Source of the DNA: an uncultured Selenomonadales bacterium | Lineage (GTDB): Bacteria; Bacillota; Negativicutes; Selenomonadales; Selenomonadaceae | Assembly (NCBI GenBank): GCA_937877545.1 | Contig: CALFJE010000054.1 | Coordinates: forward strand, 1-24,632 | DNA: 24,632 nucleotides | Direction: 5' to 3' | Shown here: positions 17,245-24,632 of the stretch, piece after piece | How the letters are laid out: each line of letters begins with the position of its first letter | Numbering within the stretch: the first letter of the stretch is position 1 | Made by a program: the position numbers and the translations under genes | Notes under the pieces: model-generated | What the model was told of the DNA's origin: nothing | What the model saw: the letters and a program-made list of their open reading frames with translations, nothing else | Databases searched by the model: none

Positions 17245-18747
17245 TTGGCATTTTATTACAAGGAAGAGTCTCACACATTTGGAGAGTATCTGCTCATACC
17301 CGGCTACTCGTCAAAAGACTGCATACCCGCGAACGTCGACTTGTCCACGCCGCTGGTTAAGTTCAAGCGCGGCGAAGACTGCAAGCTCATTATGAATATC
17401 CCCATGACCTCGGCGATAATGCAATCCGTTTCCAACGACACCATGGCTATCGCGCTTGCCAAAGAGGGCGGCGTTTCCTTCATCTTCGGCTCCCAGCCCA
17501 TCAAGGAACAGGCGGCTATGGTTGCTCGCGTCAAAAATTACAAATCGGGCTTCGTCTCCAGCGACTCCAACCTCAAGCCGACCGCTACCCTTAACGAAAT
17601 GCTTGACTTGCTCAAGGAAACGGGACACTCGACCATGGCGGTCACAGAAGACGGCAAGCCGACCGGCAAGCTCCTGGGCATAATCACCAGCCGCGATTAT
17701 CGAATCTCGCGCATGACGGGCGACGAACAAGTTCAGACCTTCATGACGCCCTTTGAAAAGCTGATTTACGCCGACGCCGACTCGACCACGCTCCCGCAAG
17801 CCAACGATTTGATTTGGGAACACAAGCTCAACATGTTGCCGCTCGTCGACAAGAAGCAACGCCTCCGCTATATGGTTTTCCGCAAGGATTACACCGACAA
17901 CAAAATCAATCCGTTGGAGCTGATTGACCGCCGCAAGCGTTACGTGGTGGGCGCGGGCATTAACACTCGCGACTATGCCGAACGTGTTCCCGCTTTGCTC
18001 AAGGCGGGTGCGGACGTTTTATGTATCGATTCGTCCGAGGGCTTCAGCGAGTGGCAGAAGATTACGCTTGAATACATTCACGAGACTTTTGGCGAGGACG
18101 TTAAGGTTGGTGCGGGCAATGTCGTCGATGCTGAGGGCTTCCGTTTCCTTGCGGACGCGGGCGCGGACTTCGTAAAGGTCGGAATAGGCGGCGGCTCCAT
18201 TTGCATCACCCGCGAGACGAAGGGTATCGGACGAGGGCAAGCGACGGCTGTTATCGACGTGTGCCGGGCGCGTGACGAATATTTTAAAGAGAAGGGCGTC
18301 TATATTCCCGTGTGCTCTGACGGCGGCATCGTTCACGATTATCACATGACGCTGGCGTTGGCAATGGGCGCGGACTTCCTCATGCTCGGCAGATACTTTT
18401 CGCGCTTCGACGAGTCGCCGACCGATAAAATCAGAATCAACGGCACGTATTACAAAGAGTATTGGGGCGAGGGCTCCAACCGTGCGCGCAACTGGCAACG
18501 TTACGATTTGGGCGGCGATAAAAAGCTGTCCTTCGAGGAGGGCGTCGATTCTTACGTTCCCTACGCCGGTACACTCAAGGACAACATGAACAGCACGCTT
18601 GCCAAGATTCGTTCGACGATGTGCAATTGCGGCGCGTTGACGTTGGCTGAACTGCGCGATAAAGCTAAGATAACGTTGGTGTCGGCGACGAGCATAGTCG
18701 AGGGCGGCAGTCACGATGTTATCTTGCGCGACCGAATCAGGGATTGA
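17245..18747 (+). CDS. guaB: IMP dehydrogenase (GGGSICITR variant), TTG start
   Basis: The enzyme oxidises IMP to XMP with NAD, the committed step of GMP synthesis. The 500-residue protein has the IMPDH TIM barrel interrupted by a CBS pair (about residues 105-215). The catalytic loop reads GIGGGSICITRETKGIGRGQ with the nucleophile at C320, in place of the more common GPGSICTTR. The flap region ends with EEGVDSYVPYAG (431-442), a variant of the usual EG-VPY-G element. A double cysteine, CNC, sits near 460. I chose the TTG at 17245 because GGGAGGG lies 6 nt upstream and the length then fits the family; the open frame continues upstream only into repeat element B. A GMP reductase is unlikely because a full CBS pair and flap are present. 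Confidence 0.9.
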   Translation: MAFYYKEESHTFGEYLLIPGYSSKDCIPANVDLSTPLVKFKRGEDCKLIMNIPMTSAIMQSVSNDTMAIALAKEGGVSFIFGSQPIKEQAAMVARVKNYKSGFVSSDSNLKPTATLNEMLDLLKETGHSTMAVTEDGKPTGKLLGIITSRDYRISRMTGDEQVQTFMTPFEKLIYADADSTTLPQANDLIWEHKLNMLPLVDKKQRLRYMVFRKDYTDNKINPLELIDRRKRYVVGAGINTRDYAERVPALLKAGADVLCIDSSEGFSEWQKITLEYIHETFGEDVKVGAGNVVDAEGFRFLADAGADFVKVGIGGGSICITRETKGIGRGQATAVIDVCRARDEYFKEKGVYIPVCSDGGIVHDYHMTLALAMGADFLMLGRYFSRFDESPTDKIRINGTYYKEYWGEGSNRARNWQRYDLGGDKKLSFEEGVDSYVPYAGTLKDNMNSTLAKIRSTMCNCGALTLAELRDKAKITLVSATSIVEGGSHDVILRDRIRD

Positions 18748-18767
18748 CAACTTTTACAAATTTTGAC

Positions 18768-18796
18768 TTGACTTTTCGCCGCACGAAGAATATTTT
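18768..18796 (+). promoter_or_regulatory. Promoter of the marR gene
   Basis: TTGACT (18768-18773), 17-nt spacer, TATTTT (18791-18796), 30 nt before the marR ATG. A perfect 10-bp palindrome sits immediately downstream. Confidence 0.55.
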
Positions 18797-18798
18797 AT

Positions 18799-18808
18799 TG
18801 CATATGCA
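18799..18808. promoter_or_regulatory. Palindrome TGCATATGCA, candidate MarR operator
   Basis: A perfect palindrome placed at the expected transcription start of marR, where a repressor would block initiation. A one-mismatch copy, TGCATATACA, occurs at 19269-19278 just before the flavin oxidoreductase gene. Confidence 0.4.
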
Positions 18809-18825
18809 TTGAGGCTGGTGAAGAA

Positions 18826-19251
18826 ATGAGCGGCGACCAAATCGGCAACACAACTTGTCACTGCTTGAAGATTCGTCGAGGTGCGGCGGCTGTCGTCGAA
18901 TTTTACGACGAGATATTAAAGCCTTCGGGCGTGACGGTTCGGCAATATTCCCTGCTGTACGCGATAAACGAGCATGAGGGTTGCAATCTGCGCGAGCTGT
19001 CCGGGGTGACGGAGCTTGACCGTTCAACGTTGACGCGCAGTCTCAAGCCGCTGTTGAATCAAGAATTCATCATCAACGCAAAGAAAGACGGGCAACGCGA
19101 CAGCAGACTGATATTGACGGCGAAAGGTTTTCGGACACTACAAGCGGCGGCTCAACTTTGGCGACGTGCTCAAACGGAATTCGAGGCAAAGGTAGGCGCG
19201 GAACGTTTGGCGACTCTCGAAGAAATTTTGGCGGCGATTCAAACGCCGTAA
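18826..19251 (+). CDS. MarR family transcriptional regulator
   Basis: The 141-residue winged-helix repressor is of the usual MarR size. A helical dimerisation segment opens the protein, then the DNA-binding part with LRELSGVTELDRSTLTRSLKPL as recognition region and the wing with KKDGQRDSRLILTAKG, a typical MarR DxR wing. Two cysteines near the N-terminus (C11 and C13, in TCHCLKIRRGA) are placed as in a subgroup of MarR proteins that may sense oxidants or electrophiles. The ATG has only a weak GGTGAAG ribosome-binding site. It lies 52 nt upstream of the flavin oxidoreductase in the same direction, and similar palindromic sites occur before both genes. I infer that it represses itself and that oxidoreductase. 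Confidence 0.88.
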   Translation: MSGDQIGNTTCHCLKIRRGAAAVVEFYDEILKPSGVTVRQYSLLYAINEHEGCNLRELSGVTELDRSTLTRSLKPLLNQEFIINAKKDGQRDSRLILTAKGFRTLQAAAQLWRRAQTEFEAKVGAERLATLEEILAAIQTP

Positions 19252-19303
19252 TTTTTTAAGCCAGTCAATGCATATACAATCTACTTATGGGGGATATTTG
19301 ACT

Positions 19304-20386
19304 GTGGCTGAAAAATTCTTTGATACGTTTGAAATCGGCGGGCTGGAAATAAAAAATCGGCTCGTCGCGAGTGCGATGTTTGAGTACGCGGCGGACGACG
19401 GCAAAATCACTGCAACGTTTCTGAATCATTACAGGCGGCTGGCGCAAGGCGGTTGGGGTTTGATTATCACGGGAATGCAGGCGGTCAGCGCGTCGGGCGC
19501 GATTGCGCCGATTATGGTTAGCGCGGCTTATCCCGGTTATGTCGAAGACATGAGCGAGGTTGTTGCCGCAGTACACGCGAACGGCGCGAAAGTCTTCGTT
19601 CAACTGCAACACGCCGGCGCACGGACTTTCCCTGCTGAAGGCTACGATAAGTTCGGTGTTGACGACGCCACGGCTGAACAGCTCGACACGGTCGTTGAAA
19701 ACTTTGGTCTGGCGGCGGCGAATTGCAAGGCGGCGGGCGTTGACGGCGTTCAGATTCACGCGGCGCACGGCTTTCTTATAAACTCATTCCTGTCACCCTC
19801 GACGAATCATCGCGCAGATAATTTCGGCGGCTCAATCGAAAATCGCGCTCGTCTCCTGCTGGCGGTGTACGATTCGATTCGTGCGAACGTCGGGGCGGAT
19901 TTTGTCGTCGGTGTAAAATTTCCGTTCAGCGACCTGATTGAGCCGGACATCACGCCCGAAGAGTCTTTGAGCGTCTTGGCGGAATTGGAACGTCGCGGGC
20001 TGGACTTCGTGGAAATATCTTCGGGGCTGGTCATGGACGGGAGCAAAGTTTCGTTCACGCCGCGCATTGGTAAGGATGAGGCACCTTTCCTGCGGAGCGC
20101 GACCCTTGCCGCCGACAAGCTGAATATTCCCGTTGTGAGCGTGTGCGGTTATCGGACGCCCGACTTTATCGAGAAAGTCCTGCGCGAAACAAAAATAGCC
20201 GCCGTGTCCTTTGGGCGACCGACCGTCCGCGAACCCGACCTGCCAAATCGTTGGCGCGTGAATAAATCGCGGGCTAAATGTATTTCCTGCAACAAGTGCT
20301 GTGATTCCGTTGGCGACGGAGTCATTACTTGCCAAGTTGAAAAACTTTTGCGGGCTAAGGGCGGCGTCAAAAAGTCTTTGGCGTGA
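19304..20386 (+). CDS. NADH:flavin oxidoreductase (Old Yellow Enzyme family) with Fe-S-type cysteines
   Basis: The 360-residue FMN-binding TIM-barrel reductase belongs to the Old Yellow Enzyme family, which reduces activated C=C bonds or other electrophiles using NAD(P)H. Recognisable parts are FEIGGLEIKNRL at the start, LQHAGAR near 101-107 and the substrate-binding HAAHG at 152-156. FLSPSTNHRADNFGGSIENR follows and is typical. After the barrel, cysteines 326, 329, 332 and 343 follow the C-x2-C-x2-C-x(n)-C pattern that holds a [4Fe-4S] cluster in 2,4-dienoyl-CoA reductase and trimethylamine dehydrogenase. The FAD/NAD domains of those larger enzymes are absent. The GTG at 19304 is preferred (GGGGGA about 8 nt upstream); an ATG at 19268 overlaps the palindrome-like site. 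Its 3' end overlaps the convergent permease remnant by 20 nt. Confidence 0.88.
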   Translation: MAEKFFDTFEIGGLEIKNRLVASAMFEYAADDGKITATFLNHYRRLAQGGWGLIITGMQAVSASGAIAPIMVSAAYPGYVEDMSEVVAAVHANGAKVFVQLQHAGARTFPAEGYDKFGVDDATAEQLDTVVENFGLAAANCKAAGVDGVQIHAAHGFLINSFLSPSTNHRADNFGGSIENRARLLLAVYDSIRANVGADFVVGVKFPFSDLIEPDITPEESLSVLAELERRGLDFVEISSGLVMDGSKVSFTPRIGKDEAPFLRSATLAADKLNIPVVSVCGYRTPDFIEKVLRETKIAAVSFGRPTVREPDLPNRWRVNKSRAKCISCNKCCDSVGDGVITCQVEKLLRAKGGVKKSLA

Positions 20387-21288
20387 CGGAAGGTCTTTCG
20401 TCGAAAAATAAAAAGCCGTACAGCAACAGGAACGACACGCTGCCGATAGCGAACAGTATCGCGGCGTGTTGATTTATTAGCGGTGCGACGCCCGTCAAGC
20501 CCGGGCTCCTGAAGTCGGTCAAGATGTAGTGGACGGGACGAGCGCGAGCTTGGTTTTAAAGTAAATGCCCGCCAATCCCGCAAGCCCTTCTACGGCGAAC
20601 AGGAACGCCGCGCAGATTAAAATCATGTTGCCGAGCCCGCTGCGAAAAGTCAACTTGCCGAAGCTTGCCAAAAAAAATACGACGAGCGCGACGGACATTA
20701 GACTAAGCGCGAGGTAGAGGAGAGCCTTGGCGACGAGCGGCATTAACGTTTGCCGGCGGAAGAAACCTGCGCGGAAGTCGCCGTGAATGGAAAGCGCGAA
20801 GCCCATAATCATGCCGACCTGCGCCGCCATAAGCATAACGCCATACATATAAAACGCCATGTAGCTCTGCGTAGGGTTGCCCGCCGTGCGGAGGCTCATC
20901 GTGACGGGCGCGGGCGACAGCTGGGGCGCGGAGTTAATCATAGCCGCACGACTGTTGAATTCAGCCGCGACAGCCGCCCCGATTAGCTGAATGGGCGCGG
21001 ACGCGTAACTTGCTTGCAGGGTGTTACTGCGTCTTGCAGGAAAGCGACGCTCACCGATTCTGCGCGGTAAAACTTACCGCTGAAGTCTTCGGGGATAATC
21101 AGGACAGCCGCCACTTCGCCGCGTTCCAAAAGATTGACAGCCTCCGCGTCGTCCGAAACACTTTGGCGGAAGTCGTATTGGTCAGCGTCAGCGACGGCGC
21201 GAATCAGTTCACGGCTAACGGGCGAGTCGTCCAAATCGCAAATCGCCACGGGGATTCTTTGGACGATGCCGCCGCGATAGAGGTTGCC
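20367..21288 (-). pseudogene. ABC-2 type permease 2, frameshifted remnant
   Basis: The second permease of the decaying efflux operon. The N-terminal part (VQRIPVAICDLDDSPVSREL to FLQD) is the large extracytoplasmic region of YhhJ/YbhR-like ABC-2 permeases. A frameshift near 21028 (adding one T on the plus strand restores DASNTLQASYASAP) leads into the frame of 20941-20519, which holds the following membrane segments (AFYMYGVMLMAAQVGMIMG and more). A second shift near 20530 leads into HYILTDFRSPGLTGVAPL and the last membrane helix, ending with TGA at 20367. The normal start and first membrane segment are missing, since the 5' end is fused in frame to the tail of permease 1. It cannot make a full protein as read. 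Confidence 0.8.
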
Positions 21289-22050
21289 GATAAGCAAACT
21301 GTAAGCCGTAGCCGCCATATGCAATTCCATGCCCGCCGCCGAGCCTTTTACGAAAAGACTGCGCAAATCGTTCGCCGCGTAGCCAATCGGTATGACGTAG
21401 AACAGCACCGACGGCATGACGTAGAAGAGCGACCAGGTTATCGCGTGATAAGGTTCGCGGACGAGTGCGTCCATCATCAATCCGAAGCCGCCACGCACGC
21501 CACGTAAACCGCGAACATTGCCGGAATTTCAAGCGGGTTGCCGCGACAGACCGACCCGAAGAATTTCAGAGCGATTGCCAGGAAGACCGCCATGACCGCC
21601 GTTTCAAATATCGTGTACAGGAAAAGTTTCGCTCCGAGCCGCCGCGATTCGCCGATTAACGAGCACTTCAGCGTTTTTGGTGGCGACGACGCTTTGAACG
21701 GCGCGAACGACCGTCCCGCCCGTCACGGTGCTTGAGTAGTTCACGGCGAGTTCAACGGCAACATTTTCGCCGCGAGCCAGCTTCTGCGAAAAATCTTTTG
21801 GGATAACGACGACGCCGACAACGTTTACTTCGGGCGTGTTTATGAAGTCATTGACGAGAGTTTGAGCCGCCGAACCATCGTCGAGGTTGCAGACGATAAT
21901 CGGGACGCGGGTCAGCGAATTTTCATAGAACAGCCCGCCGAAAAGGAACGTGTAGACTATCGGCAGGAAAATCATAATCGCGACGCCTTGACGGTTAACA
22001 TCGCCGCCGCGTAATCGCTCACTTCGCCAAAAAAATTCCTCATTCCGCAC
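21289..22050 (-). pseudogene. ABC-2 type permease 1, deleted and frameshifted remnant
   Basis: The N-terminal piece (22050-21604) has the first membrane segment and the start of the extracytoplasmic region (RVPIIVCNLDDGSAAQ, then VVVIPKDFSQKL). Compared with the paralogous permease 2 it lacks about 20 residues between these two motifs. The frame then breaks: KLFLYTIFETAVMAVFLAIALKFFG continues in another frame from about 21629, with the central part of the permease gone. A further shift near 21490 leads to FGLMMDALVREPYHAITWSLF and the C-terminal helix, which runs without a stop into permease 2. Neighbouring genes on both sides are intact, so general sequencing error is a poor explanation. 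Confidence 0.8.
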
Positions 22051-22062
22051 TCCTCATTCCTA
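22035..22062. repeat. Heptamer repeat at the truncated hlyD end
   Basis: On the minus strand TAGGAAT, GAGGAGT, GCGGAAT, GAGGAAT. The first TAG is the premature stop of the HlyD remnant, and the next permease fragment opens within the array. Confidence 0.75.
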
Positions 22063-22843
22063 ATTGGCTTTGCGGCGTATGCTTTCGACCGTCCCGCCAA
22101 TCCGCGTGGAGCCGTCGCGCCCAATCAGATTCACGGTTTCGCCGAGGGCAAAATCTTTCAGTTCGGTTTCGCTAACCTTGAAGTCGACCCGGTTATCGTT
22201 GATGTCTTGCAGGGAATAGAGCGGCACCTCCGTCGAGATGAGCATACCCTCCTCGGCGAATTTTTTTTGTGATGACGTCCGCGAATGGCACATAAATTTC
22301 AGTTTCACCCGGCATGACTTCGACCGCGTCACGTTGTCCCTGCAACGCCTCTGCCTGTTCACGCGCCACCCGTTCCGGAGCCTTATTCTCGTCGTTTTTC
22401 AGGAGATTTGCACGTGCGCCGGCGACTTCGGCTTGAGCGTCTTCCGGTTTTGAGCGATAGGCGTCGTAAGTCTGCACGGGTACTGCATCTGCCGCCAACA
22501 GTTCACGGTAACGCGCTTCGTCCTTAGCCGCCAAATTTGCCTTTGCCGCCCGCTGTTGAGGTTCCTGCGTGTCGCTGTCGATTTTCGCTATCAGTTGCCC
22601 CTTTTCGACGTGCGCCCCCTCGTCGACGTAAAGTTTCATGACGCGTCCCGCTACCTTGGAATTGATGTTGATTTCCTTAGCGTCCGCCATGCCCCAATTT
22701 TCGACGACTTCAGCCTTTGCCGCCGTGATCTGCCGGTAAAAAATCCCGAAGCCCGCCGAAATTATCAGCACGACCGCGCAGATTTTTAACGCGTTCCGAT
22801 ATTTCCTGTACCTTGTTGCCAATTCTTCAGTCTGCATTGCCAT
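22060..22843 (-). pseudogene. HlyD-family membrane fusion protein, frameshifted and cut short
   Basis: This is the adaptor of an ABC-2 drug-efflux system. It has an N-terminal membrane anchor (ALKICAVVLIISAGFGIFY) and a first lipoyl half with INSKVAGRVMKLYVDEGAHVEKGQ. A shortened helical hairpin follows, then the second half beginning ETEIYVPFADVITKK. There a run of eight T (22261-22268, A on the coding strand) shifts the frame; with seven the sequence continues as FAEEGMLISTEVPLYSL to ESIRRKAN. It then stops in a heptamer repeat, before the last strand of the usual beta-barrel domain. The ATG lies inside the tail of the upstream tetR remnant, a normal coupled arrangement for this operon type. 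Confidence 0.8.
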
Positions 22844-22976
22844 ATTTTTTTATGGAGCCGTGGAACATCCAAACGCTCATGCTTTCGACAGCCTGCGCGT
22901 AAGTCAAATCGTTCTCGCGCAAAAAAGATTCGTCCGCCAAACTCGACGACATTACCGGTAAAAACCTCTCGACAAC
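22827..22976 (-). pseudogene. C-terminal remnant of a TetR family regulator
   Basis: About 49 codons ending VWMFHGSIKKYGNAD and TGA resemble the last helices of TetR regulators that precede hlyD/ABC-2 efflux operons. The helix-turn-helix DNA-binding domain is absent; upstream in the same frame the sequence is not recognisable. The hlyD remnant starts 17 nt inside this end. The call rests on the sequence feel and the context, so it is moderate. Confidence 0.55.
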
Positions 22977-23083
22977 TGACGGATATAAGCTTTTCGGGCA
23001 ATGGCAATTGTCGTCCATGGTGAGGCGGAAGCCGTAAATCAAGAAAATGTTTGCGCTAAGTAGCCTAATCGCGGCGTTTGGTG

Positions 23084-23089
23084 TATAAT
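23084..23089 (+). promoter_or_regulatory. -10 box of the cca promoter
   Basis: A perfect TATAAT 30 nt before the cca start codon, preceded by GTG; no good -35 box at 16-18 nt. Confidence 0.4.
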
Positions 23090-23118
23090 GCCGAATAAAA
23101 ATTTTTTGAGGTCTCAGT

Positions 23119-24354
23119 ATGACGGAAAAAGAATTTGCAACCAAGATTCACGAATTGGGCGGCGCGGCGTATCTGGTCGGCGGCGCGGTTCGCGATAAAA
23201 TTCGCGGCGTGGCGGCGCACGACAGGGATTATTGCGTGACGGGCGTCGACGAGGCGACGTTTGTTGCGGCTTTCCCCGACGCGCCCAAGTTCGGCAAATC
23301 GTTTCCCGTTTATGCCGTGGAGATTGACGGGGCGCATTGCGAGGTTGCCTTCGCCCGCACCGAGCGCAAAGTCGGCAGCGGCTATCGCGGCTTTGAAATT
23401 CTGTTCGCGCCGAGCGTGACGATTGAACAGGATTTGTACCGCCGCGACACCACGATTAACGCAATGGCGATTGAACTTTTGAGCGGCGAGCTGATTGACC
23501 CGTTCGGCGGGCGCGAGGACGTGCTCAATAAAAAAATCCGCGCCGTGAGCGAACACTTCATCGACGACCCCGTTCGGGCGTTGCGAGCGGCACGACAGGC
23601 GGCTCAATTCGGTTTTTCAATCTGCGCGGAGACCGTGGAGGCAATGCGACTTTGCGGCTTGGAACTTGCCCGCGAACCGACGGAGCGAATTTTTGATGAG
23701 CTGGAGACCGCGCTAAAAACGGATAAGCCGTCGATATTCTTCAGGAGTTTGGAGCGGGCGGGCTTGCTGGAAATAACGTTCCCCGAAATCGCTCAACTGC
23801 GCGGGAAAATTCAGCCGACGGCGTTTCACCCCGAAGGCGACGCTTACGAACATACGCTGAATCTCCTCGACGAAGTGGCGCAACTAAATCCGCGACCGTT
23901 GGTACGCTTCGCGGCACTCATGCACGACATTGGCAAAGGCACCACGCCGCCCCGTATGCTCCCGCACCACTATAAGCACGAAAAGCGCGGGCTGGAAGTC
24001 CTAAAGGAAATGAATCAGCGCATGACGTTGCCTAAGGAATGGAAAAAATCGGCGGCGTTCGTCATACGCGAACACATGCGGGCACCGCGCTTGGAAAAGG
24101 CGGGCAAAATCGTCGACCTGTTGCTGAGCTTGAACGCCCTGGCAATCGGCGTCAAGGGCTTCTGCGACGTTATCCGCGTTGACAATCGCGGTCTGCCGCT
24201 CTATTTGGAACATGCCGACGAGCTTATCGCCGAGCTGTTGAAAATTGGCGGCAAAGACGCCCCGCCCGACTTGAAAGGCGCGAGTATCGGCAAGTGGATT
24301 CATGACGCCCGCGTCCGCCGCTTCACGACCATAAGAAATTTTAAGGAGAATTGA
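23119..24354 (+). CDS. cca: CCA-adding tRNA nucleotidyltransferase (class II) with HD domain
   Basis: The enzyme adds or repairs the 3'-terminal CCA of tRNAs without a nucleic acid template. The 411-residue protein starts with YLVGGAVRD (residues 18-26) and has DRD at 35-37 as the metal-binding carboxylates. LYRRDTTINAMA (107-118) and DPFGGREDVLNKKIRAV follow, then the nucleotide-selecting DDPVRALRAARQAAQFGF (149-166). The C-terminal part carries an HD phosphohydrolase domain (H245, H269-D270 in MHDIGKG), as in the E. coli multifunctional enzyme. The ATG has GAGGT about 7 nt upstream and a TATAAT further up. Class II enzymes resemble poly(A) polymerase I, but the DRD and the HD arrangement favour CCA addition. 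The next gene starts 4 nt after its stop, suggesting an operon. Confidence 0.93.
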   Translation: MTEKEFATKIHELGGAAYLVGGAVRDKIRGVAAHDRDYCVTGVDEATFVAAFPDAPKFGKSFPVYAVEIDGAHCEVAFARTERKVGSGYRGFEILFAPSVTIEQDLYRRDTTINAMAIELLSGELIDPFGGREDVLNKKIRAVSEHFIDDPVRALRAARQAAQFGFSICAETVEAMRLCGLELAREPTERIFDELETALKTDKPSIFFRSLERAGLLEITFPEIAQLRGKIQPTAFHPEGDAYEHTLNLLDEVAQLNPRPLVRFAALMHDIGKGTTPPRMLPHHYKHEKRGLEVLKEMNQRMTLPKEWKKSAAFVIREHMRAPRLEKAGKIVDLLLSLNALAIGVKGFCDVIRVDNRGLPLYLEHADELIAELLKIGGKDAPPDLKGASIGKWIHDARVRRFTTIRNFKEN

Positions 24355-24358
24355 TTCT

Positions 24359-24632
24359 ATGGCTAAACGCAAAAAGAAAAAAGTCCCCGTAAAACCCGCC
24401 AATCCCGTTGAGCAACCCGTTAAACCTGCCAAGCCCGCCGAGGAACCTGTGCGGTTTAAACTGACCTTCGAAAGATTTGAACCTGCGGTGCCCGTCAAAC
24501 CTATTGAGCAGGCGGCTAAACCTTCGGAGCCCGTCAAACCCGTTGAGCAAGCGGTTAAACCTGCGGAGCCCGTCAAACCCGTTGAGCAAGCGGCTAAACC
24601 TGCGGAGCCCGTCAAACCCGTTGAGCAAGCGG
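24359..24632 (+). CDS. Lys/Pro/Glu-rich repeat protein (3' end outside window)
   Basis: An open frame of at least 91 residues beginning MAKRKKKKVPVKP, with AAGGAG 10 nt upstream inside the end of cca. After a basic start and a short non-repetitive piece (VRFKLTFERF, residues 31-40) it consists of 13-residue units such as AKPAEPVKPVEQA. Three consecutive units (39 bp each, 24515-24631) are visible at the window edge, and a partial unit precedes them. There is no signal peptide in view. Such Pro/Lys/Glu arrays usually form extended, flexible linkers, as in TonB-like or nucleoid and ribosome-associated proteins; nothing here decides the function. Confidence 0.7.
   Translation, partial: MAKRKKKKVPVKPANPVEQPVKPAKPAEEPVRFKLTFERFEPAVPVKPIEQAAKPSEPVKPVEQAVKPAEPVKPVEQAAKPAEPVKPVEQA
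24515..24631 (+). repeat. 39-bp in-frame tandem repeats
   Basis: Three head-to-tail 39-bp units, each coding for a 13-residue KP-EPVKPVEQA-type block, almost identical at the DNA level and continuing to the window edge. Confidence 0.85.

Noticed and set aside
24515..24631. Tandem 39-bp units as a CRISPR array
   Set aside because: There are no unique spacers; the units are contiguous and in frame within a coding sequence.

Overview
The window looks like a chromosomal segment from an anaerobic diderm Firmicute, probably of the Negativicutes/Selenomonadales type. This is an inference from gene content: a grpE-dnaK-dnaJ heat-shock operon, a SpoVB-like flippase, a DUF4931 protein and a GGGSICITR-type IMP dehydrogenase fit Firmicutes, while HlyD-type adaptor remnants and a giant RTX-like protein fit a cell with an outer membrane. 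The DNA is moderately GC-rich. No 16S or other decisive marker is present.

Layout. 1-8.3 kb is mostly housekeeping: the 3' part of ftsZ (+), then on the minus strand larE, dnaJ, dnaK, grpE, a YegS/BmrU-type lipid kinase and a MOP-superfamily flippase that overlaps the kinase by 4 nt. The heat-shock operon has a good promoter before grpE, a hairpin between dnaK and dnaJ and a clear terminator after dnaJ; no hrcA and no CIRCE element are visible. 8.3-9.6 kb (+) holds a small frameshifted gene and an intact DUF4931 HIT/GalT-like gene.

9.6-17.2 kb is an island-like unit. A strong promoter and a structured leader of about 300 nt precede a 2176-residue, cysteine-free, acidic, repeat-built protein with RTX-like glycine/aspartate motifs, which ends in a strong terminator. 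The unit is bracketed by two copies, in inverted orientation, of a ~160-bp element with three hairpins. The two copies differ by compensatory changes in their stems.

17.2-20.4 kb (+) holds IMP dehydrogenase (TTG start), a MarR regulator and a short NADH:flavin oxidoreductase that the regulator may control. 20.4-23.0 kb (-) is a decaying efflux operon: the tail of a TetR regulator, an HlyD adaptor broken by a frameshift and cut short, and two ABC-2 permeases with internal deletions, frameshifts and an in-frame fusion to each other. 23.1 kb to the end (+) is a CCA-adding enzyme followed 4 nt later by the start of a Lys/Pro/Glu-rich repeat protein cut by the window edge.

A recurring theme is a 7-nt tandem repeat (consensus TAGGRAN) at six gene junctions. 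It supplies stop codons for the gene before it and sits next to, or forms, the Shine-Dalgarno sequence of the gene after it.
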